Source: Mesorhizobium sp. CAU 1732 (lineage in GTDB: Bacteria > Pseudomonadota > Alphaproteobacteria > Rhizobiales > Rhizobiaceae). From it: DNA of 64,000 nt. The number at the start of each line of letters is the position of its first letter. Within the stretch, counting starts at the first letter, position 1. The DNA lies in assembly GCF_039888675.1 (NCBI RefSeq), contig NZ_JBDQQR010000001.1:1364001-1428000 (forward strand), read 5' to 3'. Both the position numbers and the translations under genes were made by a program. Shown piece after piece: positions 1 to 9,158 of this stretch. The notes beneath the pieces were generated by a model that did no database searches, was not told where the DNA came from, and was given only the letters and a program-made list of their open reading frames with translations.

Positions 1-39
1 TATCACCGCTGGCAACGACACGCACTCGGCCAGGGATTA

Positions 40-142
40 GAGCATCGGACCGAAAAGTGGAATCCGGTTTTCGGATTATTCCGATGCTCAAACAAAGAGA
101 TAGATCGCCACTCGTGCGTCCGCAAGGATGCACGGCGATCTA
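40..142. repeat. Composite intergenic palindrome, copy 1
   Basis: Two adjacent hairpin-forming palindromes. The first (40-89) has arms GAGCATCGG and CCGATGCTC with internal CCGAAAA/TTTTCGG. The second (101-142) has arms TAGATCGCC and GGCGATCTA. The outer arm of the second overlaps the stop codon of the cytochrome gene, so it could end transcription of that gene. The same two-part element recurs at 22467-22564 in the same orientation. Sequences of this type are frequent between genes in Mesorhizobium-like genomes (recollection, not searched). Confidence 0.85.
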
Positions 143-505
143 GCCGCCCGACTGCAGGAAATCGACGATCGTCTTGCGCTGAGCAGCGTCGGTGATGCCG
201 CCATAGGGCTTCATGTTGTTGCCGCTGACCACCTGATCGGGATTGGCGATGAACTGGTCGAGCGTCGCCGCATCCCAGGTGATGCCCGACTGTTTCATCG
301 ACGACGAATAGTTGTAGTCAGGCAGTGAGCCGGCCTTGCGACCCACGATACCCGCGAGGTTCGGCCCAAGCCTGTTGTCGCCTTCCTTCATCGTATGGCA
401 GGTGCGGCAGGAGGTGTTGAACGCGGTCTGGCCGTCGTTCTGCGCAAGCACAGGTGTGGCCGCCAAGCCACCGACAAGCACGGCCGCAAGAATATGACGT
501 TTCAT
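140..505 (-). CDS. Small periplasmic class I cytochrome c
   Basis: A 121-residue c-type cytochrome that should carry one electron in the periplasm. Residues 1-21 look like a Sec signal peptide ending in VLA. The haem-attachment motif CRTCH is at residues 33-37 and the likely axial methionine is Met98 in NNMKPYGG. Two in-frame ATGs exist (511 and 505); the GGAGA upstream has proper spacing only for the one at 505. It lies beside H4MPT genes and on the same contig as quinoprotein-relay genes, so it may accept electrons from a PQQ dehydrogenase. It is too small for a typical cytochrome cL, so that link is inferred. The downstream palindrome 40-142 may be its terminator. Confidence 0.9.
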   Translation of the reverse strand: MKRHILAAVLVGGLAATPVLAQNDGQTAFNTSCRTCHTMKEGDNRLGPNLAGIVGRKAGSLPDYNYSSSMKQSGITWDAATLDQFIANPDQVVSGNNMKPYGGITDAAQRKTIVDFLQSGG

Positions 506-568
506 GTCCATTCTCCGGAGCTTCGGTGTCGAGGGGTAACGTGTCCTGACGGACGCGGTTCCTTCCCA

Positions 569-1603
569 TCACTCCCTGTCGGCGGCCAGCAGCGCAATCG
601 CGCTTGCCGGGGCGGCGCTGCTCGCCTCGCCGCGGACGGCGTCGTCGGCGGGGATGATGTCGGCGAAATCGATGAAGCGGCGTTCCATGCGCTGGGCGAG
701 CCGGCTGACCTGCCAGCGCCCCGTGCCGGCGCCGACGATCGGAGCGTCGCCTGCGAGCTTTCCCGCCACTCGAAACGCTGCATCATGGATCATGCGCAAC
801 TGCCGCTCGCTGAACCATGAGGCGACATCGCGCCATTCGCCGGGCAGGAGATCGGCCGCGTCCTGCCCCACCATGCGCGCAAGCCGCGCGATCGAGCCGG
901 TGACAGTCTTTTCCCTGCCGTCGGCCGATGGGTGCCTGTCGTCGGCTTCATCGAGTACGCCGAGGATGCGGTGCGCGTCGGCGATCGAGGCGAAATACTC
1001 GTTCATCAGCGGCGTGAGCTTTCCGCGAACCGGGGCCGAAGACGCGACGCCGAAAAGGAAGGTGCGCGTGAAGCCGGTATAGACCAGTTCGCCGGTCAGA
1101 AGCCGCTCGGCATCGCTGTAGCCCTCATTGGCGACGGCGCATGCCTTGAGCGCGATCATGTCGGTGGTCGTGGAGCCCATATCGACGAGCAGTGCATCTC
1201 CGGCGAGACGCGCCGCCAGCGCGGCGGTCGCATGCCAGTTGGCGGAGGCGACGTCCATCGTGAGGTTCGCGGCCTGGTCGATGCCGACGAAGCCCTTCGG
1301 TCCGGCATAGATCAGGCTTTCGGCGGGGAACCGGTCGGCGATCTGCTTCAGAAGAGTCACCACGCCCGCCTCGCGGGAGGGGAAGATATCCGACAGTTCG
1401 CCTGTCACGGTGAAGGCGTGGAGACCGGCGCCGCGGTAGAGCGGCTCCGCTTCCCGAAGAGCGAACTCCAACTGGTCGAGGCCTTGCCACAAAGGCATCG
1501 CGATTGTTGCCGCGGCGACAATGCGACCATCTTCGGCCCGTGTGACCTTCAGGTGCGCGCCGCCAACATCGAAGCCGGCAACGATGCGCTTTCCTTTTTC
1601 CAA
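569..1603 (-). CDS. H4MPT-linked hydantoinase/oxoprolinase-type protein (MfnF-like, methanofuran/methylofuran assembly)
   Basis: A 344-residue member of the COG1548 family (TIGR03123), found almost only with H4MPT C1 genes. The N-terminal GFDVGGAHLK is the ASKHA-fold phosphate-binding loop, and VDMGSTTTDM near the middle is a second nucleotide-site motif. The archaeal family member MfnF joins the aminomethylfuran unit to the tyramine-glutamate arm of methanofuran, so a role in building methylofuran, the carrier used by FhcABCD, is likely. That assignment is by family, not shown here. The start is TTG at 1601-1603 (TTG GAA AAA GGA); no ATG precedes the nucleotide-binding loop. It diverges from the HisA-like gene 42 bp away. 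Confidence 0.85.
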   Translation of the reverse strand: MEKGKRIVAGFDVGGAHLKVTRAEDGRIVAAATIAMPLWQGLDQLEFALREAEPLYRGAGLHAFTVTGELSDIFPSREAGVVTLLKQIADRFPAESLIYAGPKGFVGIDQAANLTMDVASANWHATAALAARLAGDALLVDMGSTTTDMIALKACAVANEGYSDAERLLTGELVYTGFTRTFLFGVASSAPVRGKLTPLMNEYFASIADAHRILGVLDEADDRHPSADGREKTVTGSIARLARMVGQDAADLLPGEWRDVASWFSERQLRMIHDAAFRVAGKLAGDAPIVGAGTGRWQVSRLAQRMERRFIDFADIIPADDAVRGEASSAAPASAIALLAADRE

Positions 1604-1645
1604 GCTTCAGGCTTTCATCGACAAGACAGACAGCTCGCGGGGAAA

Positions 1646-2347
1646 ATGTTGCATATCATTCCTGTTCTCGACTTGAAAGACGGCCAGGTCGTTCGCGCGC
1701 AGATGGGGCAGCGCGACAGCTACAGGCCGATCGTCACGCCGCTGAACGCGGGTTCGGACGCCGTCGCCGTCGCCGGGGGGCTGCGGACGCTCTTTCCATT
1801 CCCGACCTTCTACATCGCTGATCTGGACGCCATAGAAGGCCGCGCGCCAAACAGCGAAGCGATCGCCAGGCTGGCGACCATGCCGGATACGCCGGAGCTG
1901 TGGGTGGACGCCGGCATCGCCGATGCGCAGATTCTGGCTGCGACGCTGGCGGAGCCGTCGCTTTGTCCGGTGCTTGGCTCGGAATCGCAACGCGACGATT
2001 CGTTGCTCAAGCGTTTTCGCGGCCATACCGGACTCATCCTTTCGCTCGATTTCTTCGACGACGGGTTTCGCGGTCCTGCGGCCCTTCTCAACCAACCCGA
2101 TTTGTGGCCGCAAAGAGTAATCGTCATGACGCTCGCCAAGGTCGGCTCTGCAACCGGCCCCGATTTCGCGCGATTGCGGGAGATCAAAGCGAAGGCCGGA
2201 AGCCGCTCAGTTATCGCTGCCGGCGGCGTGCGCGACGAAGCCGACATCCGCGCGCTGTCGTCGCTCGGCATCGAAGCGGCGCTGGTCGCCACCTCGCTTC
2301 ACAACGGCATGCTTACGGCCAAGCAACTCGCGTTGCTGGGCCGCTGA
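1646..2347 (+). CDS. HisA-like TIM-barrel protein of the H4MPT gene set
   Basis: A 233-residue HisA/HisF-type barrel (COG1411), beginning MLHIIPVLDLKDGQVVRA, which matches the HisA start IIPAIDLKDGKVVR. The C-terminal phosphate-binding strand reads VIAAGGVRDEADI. It carries the barrel phosphate sites but is more divergent than a true histidine-pathway HisA and is not beside his genes. The family is recurrent in methylotroph H4MPT clusters and its reaction is unknown; a phosphorylated pterin or furan precursor is a fair guess. The ATG at 1646 has a good GGGGA ribosome site. It converges on fae, with a strong hairpin between them. Confidence 0.8.
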   Translation: MLHIIPVLDLKDGQVVRAQMGQRDSYRPIVTPLNAGSDAVAVAGGLRTLFPFPTFYIADLDAIEGRAPNSEAIARLATMPDTPELWVDAGIADAQILAATLAEPSLCPVLGSESQRDDSLLKRFRGHTGLILSLDFFDDGFRGPAALLNQPDLWPQRVIVMTLAKVGSATGPDFARLREIKAKAGSRSVIAAGGVRDEADIRALSSLGIEAALVATSLHNGMLTAKQLALLGR

Positions 2348-2366
2348 TGCAGAACAAAACTCATAC

Positions 2367-2398
2367 CCGTTCCGAAGGAATTGCATCCCTTGGAACGG
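2367..2398. terminator. Hairpin between the HisA-like gene and fae
   Basis: The arms CCGTTCC (2367-2373) and GGAACGG (2392-2398) pair perfectly and extend inward with one wobble and one mismatch, leaving a loop of about eight bases. It lies between two convergent genes. There is no clear T-run, so its terminator role is inferred from position. Confidence 0.55.
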
Positions 2399-2488
2399 AA
2401 AGAGTCAGATGCCTGAAAACGCCTTCAGCAGACGCAATAGACGATCCGGTTCGGCTGAGGGTTTTGCCTGTGCGGGGCTGTCTCGTGT

Positions 2489-2995
2489 CTAGGCGGCGAA
2501 CGGATGCTTCGCCTGATCCCGCTGGGCGGTCGCTTCGGCGGCAGTAGGCTTGCCTTCGATCGCGCGCTGGATGGCTTCCTTCGTCGCCTGGTAGTTGTAC
2601 TGCTGGATTTTGGCGTCGTCAGTGGCATCCCAATGGATGAACACGCCGACGCAGATGAACACGTCGTCCGCCTCGTCGGCCGGGATGATCCCTTCGGCAA
2701 CGGCGTCCTGGACCGCCTTGGCGACCGCATGTTGCGCCGGGCCGAACATCTGGACCGCCTGCTTGGCGCCCTTGATGGTGACCTTGTTGAACAGAATCGT
2801 ATTGGGCTTGCATTGAAGATTTGGCGCAATCACCGCCAGGAGAGAGGTAAAGCCGTCCTTGTTGTTGGTGAGCGCGTTGCAAAAGGCTGTTTCGACTGCG
2901 CTTCCCCGTGGTCCGATGAGCAGGTCCACATGGGCAACTTCGTTGCCGTCGCCGACCAGGGATTCACCGACCATCACTTTCGAGATTTTAGCCAT
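2489..2995 (-). CDS. fae: Formaldehyde-activating enzyme Fae
   Basis: Condenses formaldehyde with H4MPT to methylene-H4MPT in the cytoplasm, the entry step of the pathway. The 168-residue length is normal for Fae. The conserved histidine is His22 in [10 protein letters not shown], and the family signatures [25 protein letters not shown] and the [22 protein letters not shown] stretch are all present. The start chosen is the ATG at 2995 behind GGAGGAAAA; a longer frame exists but has no ribosome site. The C-terminus (about residues 145-168) is an alanine-rich tail. It is transcribed alone between convergent and tandem neighbours. Confidence 0.97.
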   Translation of the reverse strand: MAKISKVMVGESLVGDGNEVAHVDLLIGPRGSAVETAFCNALTNNKDGFTSLLAVIAPNLQCKPNTILFNKVTIKGAKQAVQMFGPAQHAVAKAVQDAVAEGIIPADEADDVFICVGVFIHWDATDDAKIQQYNYQATKEAIQRAIEGKPTAAEATAQRDQAKHPFAA

Positions 2996-3146
2996 GCCAA
3001 TTTTCCTCCACGAGATCGTTATGGAGTCCAAAGACGCCGCAACCGAGCGGACGCTCGATGGACGACTATCCTTGTTGGCAGCGTCCGGGTTGTCCGGACC
3101 GGTTGGCTAGATAGCCGCGGAGGCATTTTGCCCTCGCTGATGAAAT

Positions 3147-4010
3147 TCAACCATCAACGCTGCCTTTATGCAAGTTGAACCTCAAGCCATGGACTAAAAG
3201 ACTAGCTACCGTCAGGTCGGCCGACGTGCCGGGGTTGACGGCGCGCTCCTTCAGGTGCCTGTCGAAGTCCATGAGTATGGCGATGCGCGCCGCCTCGTCG
3301 CCGGGAGCGTCGAGCAATGCCCGAACAGCGATAGCCTCGTCTTGCACCCGGTCTGCGGTTTCGGCACCGTGGTTGCGCGCCACATGACTGTCGGGGAAGC
3401 CGGCTAGGAACGCCATGTAGGCGAAGACGGTCGGCCACATGCCGCTTTCGCCGCGGGCGATTGCTTCTTCGAGGGCAACGAGACCGATGCCGAACACGTC
3501 GTCATAGCGTGTGACGTATTGGCGGGCGATCATATCGCGTCCCGCCGCTTCCTGCATCACTTCGACAAGACGGACCTTCGGCGTCTCGCGCACGTCGTGC
3601 GTTTCGGCAGATCCGAGGCCGCCGGGGGAGGCGAGTACGATCGCCTCGAACACCGAAGCTGTGTCCTCCAGGTCCATCTCGTCGAGAACTTTGCCAAGAT
3701 TCTCAAGGAGTTCGCCGCCAGCCATTTCCGCCGCGCGAAGCAGGGGCGCGCAGAGCAGGATGATGCCCAGATTGGTGTTGGTCCCGACTGCCAGGCGTGT
3801 CGCGCGGACAGCATCGAGCATACGCCGCCCCACCGGCAGGCCGGGGTCGGTGAGCGGCGCGGAGGACACGCTTGCGCTGGTCAGGAACTGACCGGCTGAC
3901 ATGAAATGCCCGTCGGCGAAGAGATGAACGTTGCCGGGCTTCAGCGCCTCGATCTCGCGCCGACACGCATCTTCGTAGGCGGCGCGGACATGATCACGCG
4001 AAAACCGCAT
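3147..4010 (-). CDS. CitG-like triphosphoribosyl-dephospho-CoA synthase homolog of the H4MPT cluster
   Basis: A 287-residue protein of the CitG/MdcB family (COG1767), corresponding to what is called orf7 in Methylobacterium extorquens H4MPT clusters. Visible motifs are EALKPGNVHLFADG, TNTNLGIILLCAPLL and PGGLG near the middle, typical of this all-helical nucleotidyl-ribosyl transferase fold. CitG attaches a phosphoribosyl group to dephospho-CoA, so a ribosyl-phosphate step in pterin-cofactor synthesis is plausible, but the real substrate is unknown. The ATG at 4010 comes one base after the stop of the upstream ATP-grasp gene, indicating translational coupling. No Shine-Dalgarno sequence is evident, which fits coupling. 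Confidence 0.85.
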   Translation of the reverse strand: MRFSRDHVRAAYEDACRREIEALKPGNVHLFADGHFMSAGQFLTSASVSSAPLTDPGLPVGRRMLDAVRATRLAVGTNTNLGIILLCAPLLRAAEMAGGELLENLGKVLDEMDLEDTASVFEAIVLASPGGLGSAETHDVRETPKVRLVEVMQEAAGRDMIARQYVTRYDDVFGIGLVALEEAIARGESGMWPTVFAYMAFLAGFPDSHVARNHGAETADRVQDEAIAVRALLDAPGDEAARIAILMDFDRHLKERAVNPGTSADLTVASLLVHGLRFNLHKGSVDG

Positions 4011-4011
4011 G

Positions 4012-4956
4012 TCAGGAGTTTGCCGGTGAGGCGAAACGATAGGGACGCGCAGCCGGCGCCTCCGCACGATCGGCCAGGAATTTGAGCAGCGCCTCGGCGA
4101 TCGCGTCGGCGATGTTGACGGTGGCGACCGATTGCAGCCCCGACCAGGCCGGCATGCTGTTGACCTCGAGCACCAGCAGGCGACCATCGGCGGCGGCGAT
4201 GATGTCGACGCCGGCAAAATCCGCCCCCACGACGGCGGTCGCGGCGACGGCCAGCGCCGCCAGTTCGCGTTCGTCGTGCCCCAACACCTCTTCCGGCACG
4301 GCACCCCTGTTGATGTTGGTGATCCAGTCAGCTCCGCGCCGGCCCATCATCGCCACCGCCTTGCCGGCACAGACGAAGATGCGGAAATCTCGGAAAGGGG
4401 GACCCGCGCGGGCCACATAATGCTGCAGATAATAAACGCCGCTCACCTCTTCCGGCGCGGGCAGGTCGGCAAGCGAGTGGATCATCCTGATGCCGCGCCC
4501 CTGTGCGCCAAAGAGCGGTTTCAGCACGAGCGGAGTCCGGGCAAGCTCGCGGGTTGCAATCTCTTCGGCCGCCGCCCGGCCTTCCACGGTGAAGGTCGGA
4601 GGCGTCGGCAGGCCGGCGTTCTCGAGCAGAAATGTCGTCATCGACTTGTCGACGCAGCGCTCGATCGCCTGCGCCGAATTCCACACCGGCACGGAAAGCC
4701 GCCCAAGCGCATGGAGCACCCCGAGACGTCGCGTCACCGCTTCGAACGATCCCGCTGCGATCGAGCGGACCAGCACCGCGTCCGGCAACTCTTGCTCGAA
4801 GCCAGGTATTGCAAGCCCGTCGGGCCGATCGGTGTCGAAGGCAATCGCGGCCAGCGGCGCCGTCACTGCTACCGCGCCGCGCCGGCGCAAGCTGTGCGCC
4901 AGCCCCCTGGAGCGCGGATCGGAATTGTCGTTGACGATGAGAATGCGGGGGATCAA
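4012..4956 (-). CDS. RimK-like ATP-grasp ligase of the H4MPT cluster
   Basis: A 314-residue ATP-grasp enzyme of the RimK/MptN type (COG0189; orf5 in methylobacteria). Expected residues are visible: the lysine in LVLKPLFGAQGRGI binds ATP phosphates, the acidic pair sits in GVDIIA, and LLVLEVNSMPAWSGLQ carries the Glu/Asn metal ligands. Related archaeal enzymes add glutamate to tetrahydromethanopterin or F420, so glutamylation of a C1 carrier is the probable job. The start is TTG at 4954-4956 preceded by GAAGG; no better ATG is available. It lies between mch and the CitG-like gene in one operon. Confidence 0.87.
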   Translation of the reverse strand: MIPRILIVNDNSDPRSRGLAHSLRRRGAVAVTAPLAAIAFDTDRPDGLAIPGFEQELPDAVLVRSIAAGSFEAVTRRLGVLHALGRLSVPVWNSAQAIERCVDKSMTTFLLENAGLPTPPTFTVEGRAAAEEIATRELARTPLVLKPLFGAQGRGIRMIHSLADLPAPEEVSGVYYLQHYVARAGPPFRDFRIFVCAGKAVAMMGRRGADWITNINRGAVPEEVLGHDERELAALAVAATAVVGADFAGVDIIAAADGRLLVLEVNSMPAWSGLQSVATVNIADAIAEALLKFLADRAEAPAARPYRFASPANS

Positions 4957-5014
4957 GGGACCTTCGTCACTGTTGGCGTTATTCGGGAGGACAAACGAGG
5001 CAATCAGGCGCCGT

Positions 5015-5971
5015 CTAGCCGAGGCTTCGTTCGAGCATCATCAAGTCGCGTCCTCCGGCACGGAATGTATCGCCGGTCTCGATGGCGGTCACGATGATTT
5101 CGGCCGGACTGAACAGCAACGGATCGATGGAATAAAAATCGCCTTTGAACTGCTTGAATATGTTGGCGAAAGGCTGGCCGTAATCGCGCGAGGCCTTGCT
5201 CGGCAGCTTTTCGGCCAATCCCTTGGCGTCCTTCGCCGAACCCTTGACGAAGAGCTGGACGATGCCACCGTAGATGATCGCGTCATTGGTCCGGCCCATG
5301 GCGGTAAGAAAATCCGGGTGCAGGGCAGGGATGGGAGACGCGCCGATCCCGTCTACGATGTTCTCCAGCGGGAATTTGAGATCGTTGGCCTTGTGCAGCG
5401 CCACTTCAAGGACGCGCGAAACGATCTGCACCGTTGCGGCGAGGCTCTGGGTGGGAGCGTAGAGGACGGTAAGACGGTCGGCTGCCAGTCCGGTCGCGTC
5501 GGCGACTTTCTGCACCACCGCTGGGGGCGGCGGTTCCGCCGTTTCCAATACGAGGACGGCAGACGATGCGGTATCCTTGTAGGTGAGCTTCTCGAACAGC
5601 GGCTCGACCCGGGCAAGCGCCCGCGCCGGCCCCGATCCCATGGCGAAATATTTGCCACTCGACAGGTTCCAGCCGGCATATTGCGAGGCGAGGCAGGCGA
5701 GCACCGGCTGCGAACTGCGCACTTCCACGGTGAGGGGCCATTTCTTCAGCGAACGGTCCATCACAGCCGAAATGGTGCCGAGGCCGCCCATCGCCGCCTC
5801 CGCCATGCGCAGCCCGGCCTCGACGCTGCCCAGAACCTTGGCACCGGCGTCGATCAGGCTTTCCCCCGACGGGCCCTTCGAAACGCTGATCCGCAGCCGC
5901 TCGGCGTCATGGATCATGCCGTCGGCAATACGCTGCGCATTCTCGTTCAGGGATGCAGAGCCGTCTTTCAT
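5015..5971 (-). CDS. mch: Methenyl-H4MPT cyclohydrolase
   Basis: Hydrolyses methenyl-H4MPT to formyl-H4MPT, the third step after Fae and MtdB. At 318 residues it matches the family length. Characteristic stretches include GPSGESLIDAG near residue 35, YFAMGSGPARALA near residue 110 and NDAIIYGGIVQLFV near residue 230. The start overlaps the stop of the upstream ATP-grasp gene as ATGA (5968-5971) and has AAGGAGAT upstream. The order mtdB - ATP-grasp - mch - RimK-like - CitG-like on one strand looks like one transcript. Confidence 0.97.
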   Translation of the reverse strand: MKDGSASLNENAQRIADGMIHDAERLRISVSKGPSGESLIDAGAKVLGSVEAGLRMAEAAMGGLGTISAVMDRSLKKWPLTVEVRSSQPVLACLASQYAGWNLSSGKYFAMGSGPARALARVEPLFEKLTYKDTASSAVLVLETAEPPPPAVVQKVADATGLAADRLTVLYAPTQSLAATVQIVSRVLEVALHKANDLKFPLENIVDGIGASPIPALHPDFLTAMGRTNDAIIYGGIVQLFVKGSAKDAKGLAEKLPSKASRDYGQPFANIFKQFKGDFYSIDPLLFSPAEIIVTAIETGDTFRAGGRDLMMLERSLG

Positions 5972-7110
5972 GTCCGATCTCCTTCCCAGCAGTGCTGCAA
6001 CTGTCTGGCCTTCGCCACGACAATTCTTCGGGTCGCCCCGGCGTTCGGCCCGCGGGCAAAGACTGTACAGACCGGATCGCCGGCGATCAGCCTCGTGCCC
6101 GGCGATTGATGGTCGGCCGTCCAGTCGGGCCAGGTTATCTCGGGAAAATGCGCCACCGGCGTGGATGCATAGGCGATCATCGACGCCATCGAATCGGCGA
6201 ACCGCGGCGTGGCATAGGCCTCGCCTCTCGCGGCCCTGAGATGCGCCTCGATCAGCGGCGCGTCGGCGCAGTCGAAAATGTCGAGTGTGGCGCCGGGACG
6301 AGGGTTGATCTCGACGAGCTGGTAGCCGTCCGCGTTGCGGATGAAATCGGCGCTGCACAGTCCGACCAGGTCGGCGCGCCGCGTGAGGCTTGCAAGCCAT
6401 CCGCCGATCGCCACCGCGTCCTCCCGGTCGATACGCCTCAGCCGCACGGCGCCTCCGTAGCGATAGGGAGCGTCTGGCGCGGGCGACGTCCACTGCCGGC
6501 TGAAGCCTATGATGCGCGCGCTGCGGCCGTCGCCGATGAACAGCGCGGAAATGCTCTGCCCGATAACGAAGCGCTGGAAATAGCGGCCCGCTGCCGGCTT
6601 GTCGCCGTTCGCGCGCGTGATATGCGCGCCGCCTGCGCCCCCCGCTGTCTTGACCACCCAGTTCTCGGGATCGGGCGGCGCTTCCCATCGGAATGGTGGA
6701 TGGGGAATGCCGAGTTCGGCGCAGTCGGCGGCCAGCGACTGCGGGTCTTTGACCCGGCGGATCGCGTCACTGCCATTGCCTGCCAGCGGAAAATGGCGTG
6801 CCACTTCATCGACCAACTCGGTCTTCCGCTCGAAGCCCGAGCCGAGAACGACAGCGGCCGGCCGGTCATTGCCGACCAGTTGGTGAAGCGTCTCGATCAA
6901 CCGCCCTCCGGCGATGCCGTTCTTGAGATCGCCAGGAAGCTTGTGGGTACGTTCGGCCATCGCAACTGTGTCCGTATCGCAAAAGAAGTCGGCGACCAGC
7001 GGGCGGTATCCCGCCCGCCGCGCCGCTGCTGCCAGCGCCCGGCCCGAAAGCGCGGCGATCAGTAGGACGCCGGCACTATTTGGCGATCTCGCGTGCAAAG
7101 GAAAACGCAT
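5968..7110 (-). CDS. ATP-grasp protein of the H4MPT cluster (orf17-like)
   Basis: A 380-residue ATP-grasp family protein (COG2232) resembling orf17 of methylotroph H4MPT clusters. The N-terminal VLLIAALSGRALAAAARRAG is the usual start of the family. VVKTAGGAGGAHI carries the ATP-binding lysine and glycine loop, and GYQLVEINPRPGATLDIF is the metal-binding Glu/Asn motif. It should form an amide or acyl-phosphate-derived bond on an intermediate of H4MPT or methylofuran; the substrate is not established. The ATG at 7110 overlaps the end of mtdB by 35 bases, an unusual length, so a slightly later non-ATG start cannot be excluded. Confidence 0.83.
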   Translation of the reverse strand: MRFPLHARSPNSAGVLLIAALSGRALAAAARRAGYRPLVADFFCDTDTVAMAERTHKLPGDLKNGIAGGRLIETLHQLVGNDRPAAVVLGSGFERKTELVDEVARHFPLAGNGSDAIRRVKDPQSLAADCAELGIPHPPFRWEAPPDPENWVVKTAGGAGGAHITRANGDKPAAGRYFQRFVIGQSISALFIGDGRSARIIGFSRQWTSPAPDAPYRYGGAVRLRRIDREDAVAIGGWLASLTRRADLVGLCSADFIRNADGYQLVEINPRPGATLDIFDCADAPLIEAHLRAARGEAYATPRFADSMASMIAYASTPVAHFPEITWPDWTADHQSPGTRLIAGDPVCTVFARGPNAGATRRIVVAKARQLQHCWEGDRT

Positions 7111-7972
7111 CCTGAAAATCGAAGGTGACGGTCTTGTCGGCTTCGATCATTCGTTTGAAAAGACCGGATTCCACCTTGTATTTGACGTTGCCGATGGAAA
7201 GCGGGCCGATGCCGACAGCCTTTGTCGTTTCGAGCGGCTCGCCATCGGCGTTGACGGCCAGTCCCTCTATGCCGGCTGGAGGCACCGCATTCACATCGGC
7301 GGCGATGAGCAGACCGTTGGCGGCCGACAGCTGTACTTTCGAAATCACCTGAACGCCGCCCTTGGCGGTCGTCAGGATCACTTGCGTTTCTTCTGCCAGC
7401 GCCTTCTTCCTGGCGTCGGTCGAGCCGTCGGCGGCGTTCACGTTCACCTTGAACCGGGCCTGGATCTCCTCAGCGACCTTCTTCACCCGCTCGATGCCGT
7501 CATGGCCGGCAATGGTGACCTTGGCGCCCTCCTTGGCGGCGATGACGGCAGTGCAGAAGCCGACGACGCCGGTGGCGCCGAAGATCGTGATGCGCGTATC
7601 CTTCAGGCTGCGCTCGAATTTCTTCTCCAGCGCTTTCTCCACCTTCGCGACCATCGCCGCTGCTGTGGTGAAGGATCCCGCGGGATCGGCGAACACCGAA
7701 ACCTGGAATGGCGGCACCATCGCTTTCTTTGCGGCGTCGAACATGTCGAGAGCGAGCGAGACGTTCTTGCCGCCGATGAAGATGCCGGTATCGACGCCGG
7801 CATCCGGCGGACGCGAGAAGATGGCGTCCTGCACCAGGCCGGTCACTTCACCGACGCCGACGCCGACATAGGGCACGACGGCATCGAAGCCGGCGTCGAG
7901 CGCCATGTTCACATCGAACGGACTCATATGCGCCAGCGGGGTCAGCATATGAAGGATGTGCTTGCGGGCCAT
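7076..7972 (-). CDS. mtdB: NAD(P)-dependent methylene-H4MPT dehydrogenase
   Basis: Oxidises methylene-H4MPT to methenyl-H4MPT with NAD+ or NADP+. At 298 residues it matches MtdB, and the start MARKHILHMLTPLAHMSPFD is strongly characteristic. DTGIFIGGKN and DPAGSFTTAAAMV are family motifs, and the Rossmann loop is ITIFGATGVVGF near residue 130. The GIGPLSIGNVKYKVE segment near the C-terminus is also conserved. The start ATG at 7972 has GAGAGGAAAG upstream. Assignment as MtdB rather than the H4F-linked MtdA rests on the N-terminal sequence and on its place among H4MPT genes. Confidence 0.95.
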   Translation of the reverse strand: MARKHILHMLTPLAHMSPFDVNMALDAGFDAVVPYVGVGVGEVTGLVQDAIFSRPPDAGVDTGIFIGGKNVSLALDMFDAAKKAMVPPFQVSVFADPAGSFTTAAAMVAKVEKALEKKFERSLKDTRITIFGATGVVGFCTAVIAAKEGAKVTIAGHDGIERVKKVAEEIQARFKVNVNAADGSTDARKKALAEETQVILTTAKGGVQVISKVQLSAANGLLIAADVNAVPPAGIEGLAVNADGEPLETTKAVGIGPLSIGNVKYKVESGLFKRMIEADKTVTFDFQDAFSFAREIAK

Positions 7973-8044
7973 TTCTTTCCTCTCCGCCTTTGCTGGCGCC
8001 GTGCCTTTTTCTTACGTGATCGCGAGCCCGACGATGTCGGGCAA

Positions 8045-9013
8045 TCAACTGCCGACGAGGTTCAGTCCGGTCGAAGTGATCTGCGCGCCGGAATTCCTGC
8101 CCTGGACGACCCTGATCTCCGCACCGTCTTCGGCCGCCTGCAGCGCGGCGGCAACCATCTCCAGCGCGGCGCTCTCCGACGGTGCGAAGGCGAAGCCGGT
8201 CGGTCCCCACGAACTCTGGCCGATGCCGACGGCGCCTGCCCCCGCAAGACGGCGGGCCAAGGCTTCTACGCGCTTCGAGGTGAAGATGCCGCCCTGCGTC
8301 GGCGCGAAATGTTCACCGACAAGCGTCTGGATCGCCGTGACCGCCACGCCAAACGTGGCGATGTCCTGCTCTACCAGCGCCGGCATGACGCCCGTCAGTA
8401 CATGCCGGCAGATTTCGCCGACGCCGCTGGCGGGGAAGGGCGGAAGGGCGCGGAACGCCTCGATTTCCTGCTCGCCGTGCAGCCCATCCTGCGTTCGGTC
8501 AAAGATAAGCATGACGCGCCACTCGTCCGGGAAAGGCAACCGCGCCACGACTGGCGGCGGGCGGCCGCTACGGTCATTCCCGGCATCGATGATGACGCCG
8601 CCATCCGTGAAACTGGCGATGCCGATGCCCGACCGTTTGCCTCGCGCAAGCAAGGTTGCGTCGTCTTCTATGTCGAGAGGCAGATCGTGGAGCATGCGCA
8701 GCGCCGCCGCGACCGCCAGCGCGATTTGCGTGCCTGAACCGAGGCCGGCATGGCGCGGGATCGCTTCTTCGATCACGAGGCGGTGCTGGGCGCGGATACC
8801 GAGGCGGCGGCTCAACGCCGCGAGATGCTCCGCCGCCCGGTCGCTCTCGGGACCGATGACGACAGTTTCGCCCGACCTGGACAGAGTCACGACGGTTTCC
8901 GGCTCGCACAATGGCAGGCCGAGGCTGCCGAAGCGGCGTCCGCTCCCGCCGCCTGGGTCGAGAAAACCGAGATGAAGGCGAGCTGGCACTCTTATCGTAA
9001 CAGAATTCGACAT
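8045..9013 (-). CDS. mptG: Beta-ribofuranosylaminobenzene 5'-phosphate (RFAP) synthase
   Basis: Catalyses the first committed step of H4MPT synthesis, joining 4-hydroxybenzoate or 4-aminobenzoate to phosphoribosyl pyrophosphate with loss of CO2 and PPi. The 322-residue protein has the GHMP-kinase-like fold: VRVPARLHLGFLDPGG at the N-terminus and the glycine loop PRHAGLGSGTQIALAVAAAL at about residues 86-105. The C-terminal GAVGIGQSSWGPTGFAF is typical of RFAP synthases (orf4 of M. extorquens). The ATG at 9013 has a GGGGGG stretch upstream. It lies 72 bp upstream of mtdB and probably begins that operon. Confidence 0.92.
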   Translation of the reverse strand: MSNSVTIRVPARLHLGFLDPGGGSGRRFGSLGLPLCEPETVVTLSRSGETVVIGPESDRAAEHLAALSRRLGIRAQHRLVIEEAIPRHAGLGSGTQIALAVAAALRMLHDLPLDIEDDATLLARGKRSGIGIASFTDGGVIIDAGNDRSGRPPPVVARLPFPDEWRVMLIFDRTQDGLHGEQEIEAFRALPPFPASGVGEICRHVLTGVMPALVEQDIATFGVAVTAIQTLVGEHFAPTQGGIFTSKRVEALARRLAGAGAVGIGQSSWGPTGFAFAPSESAALEMVAAALQAAEDGAEIRVVQGRNSGAQITSTGLNLVGS

Positions 9014-9158
9014 CTGCCCCCCAGTGGGTGCATCATGTGCATCACGGAAGTTCTAGGTGCCTGGCTGCATGATAACCGCTTTCACCTTGAGGGCAAGCGA
9101 GAGTCCCGAAATTGCGTTCCTAACTTTGGAGCGGGCCAAACGAACCGCGGAGGTCGAG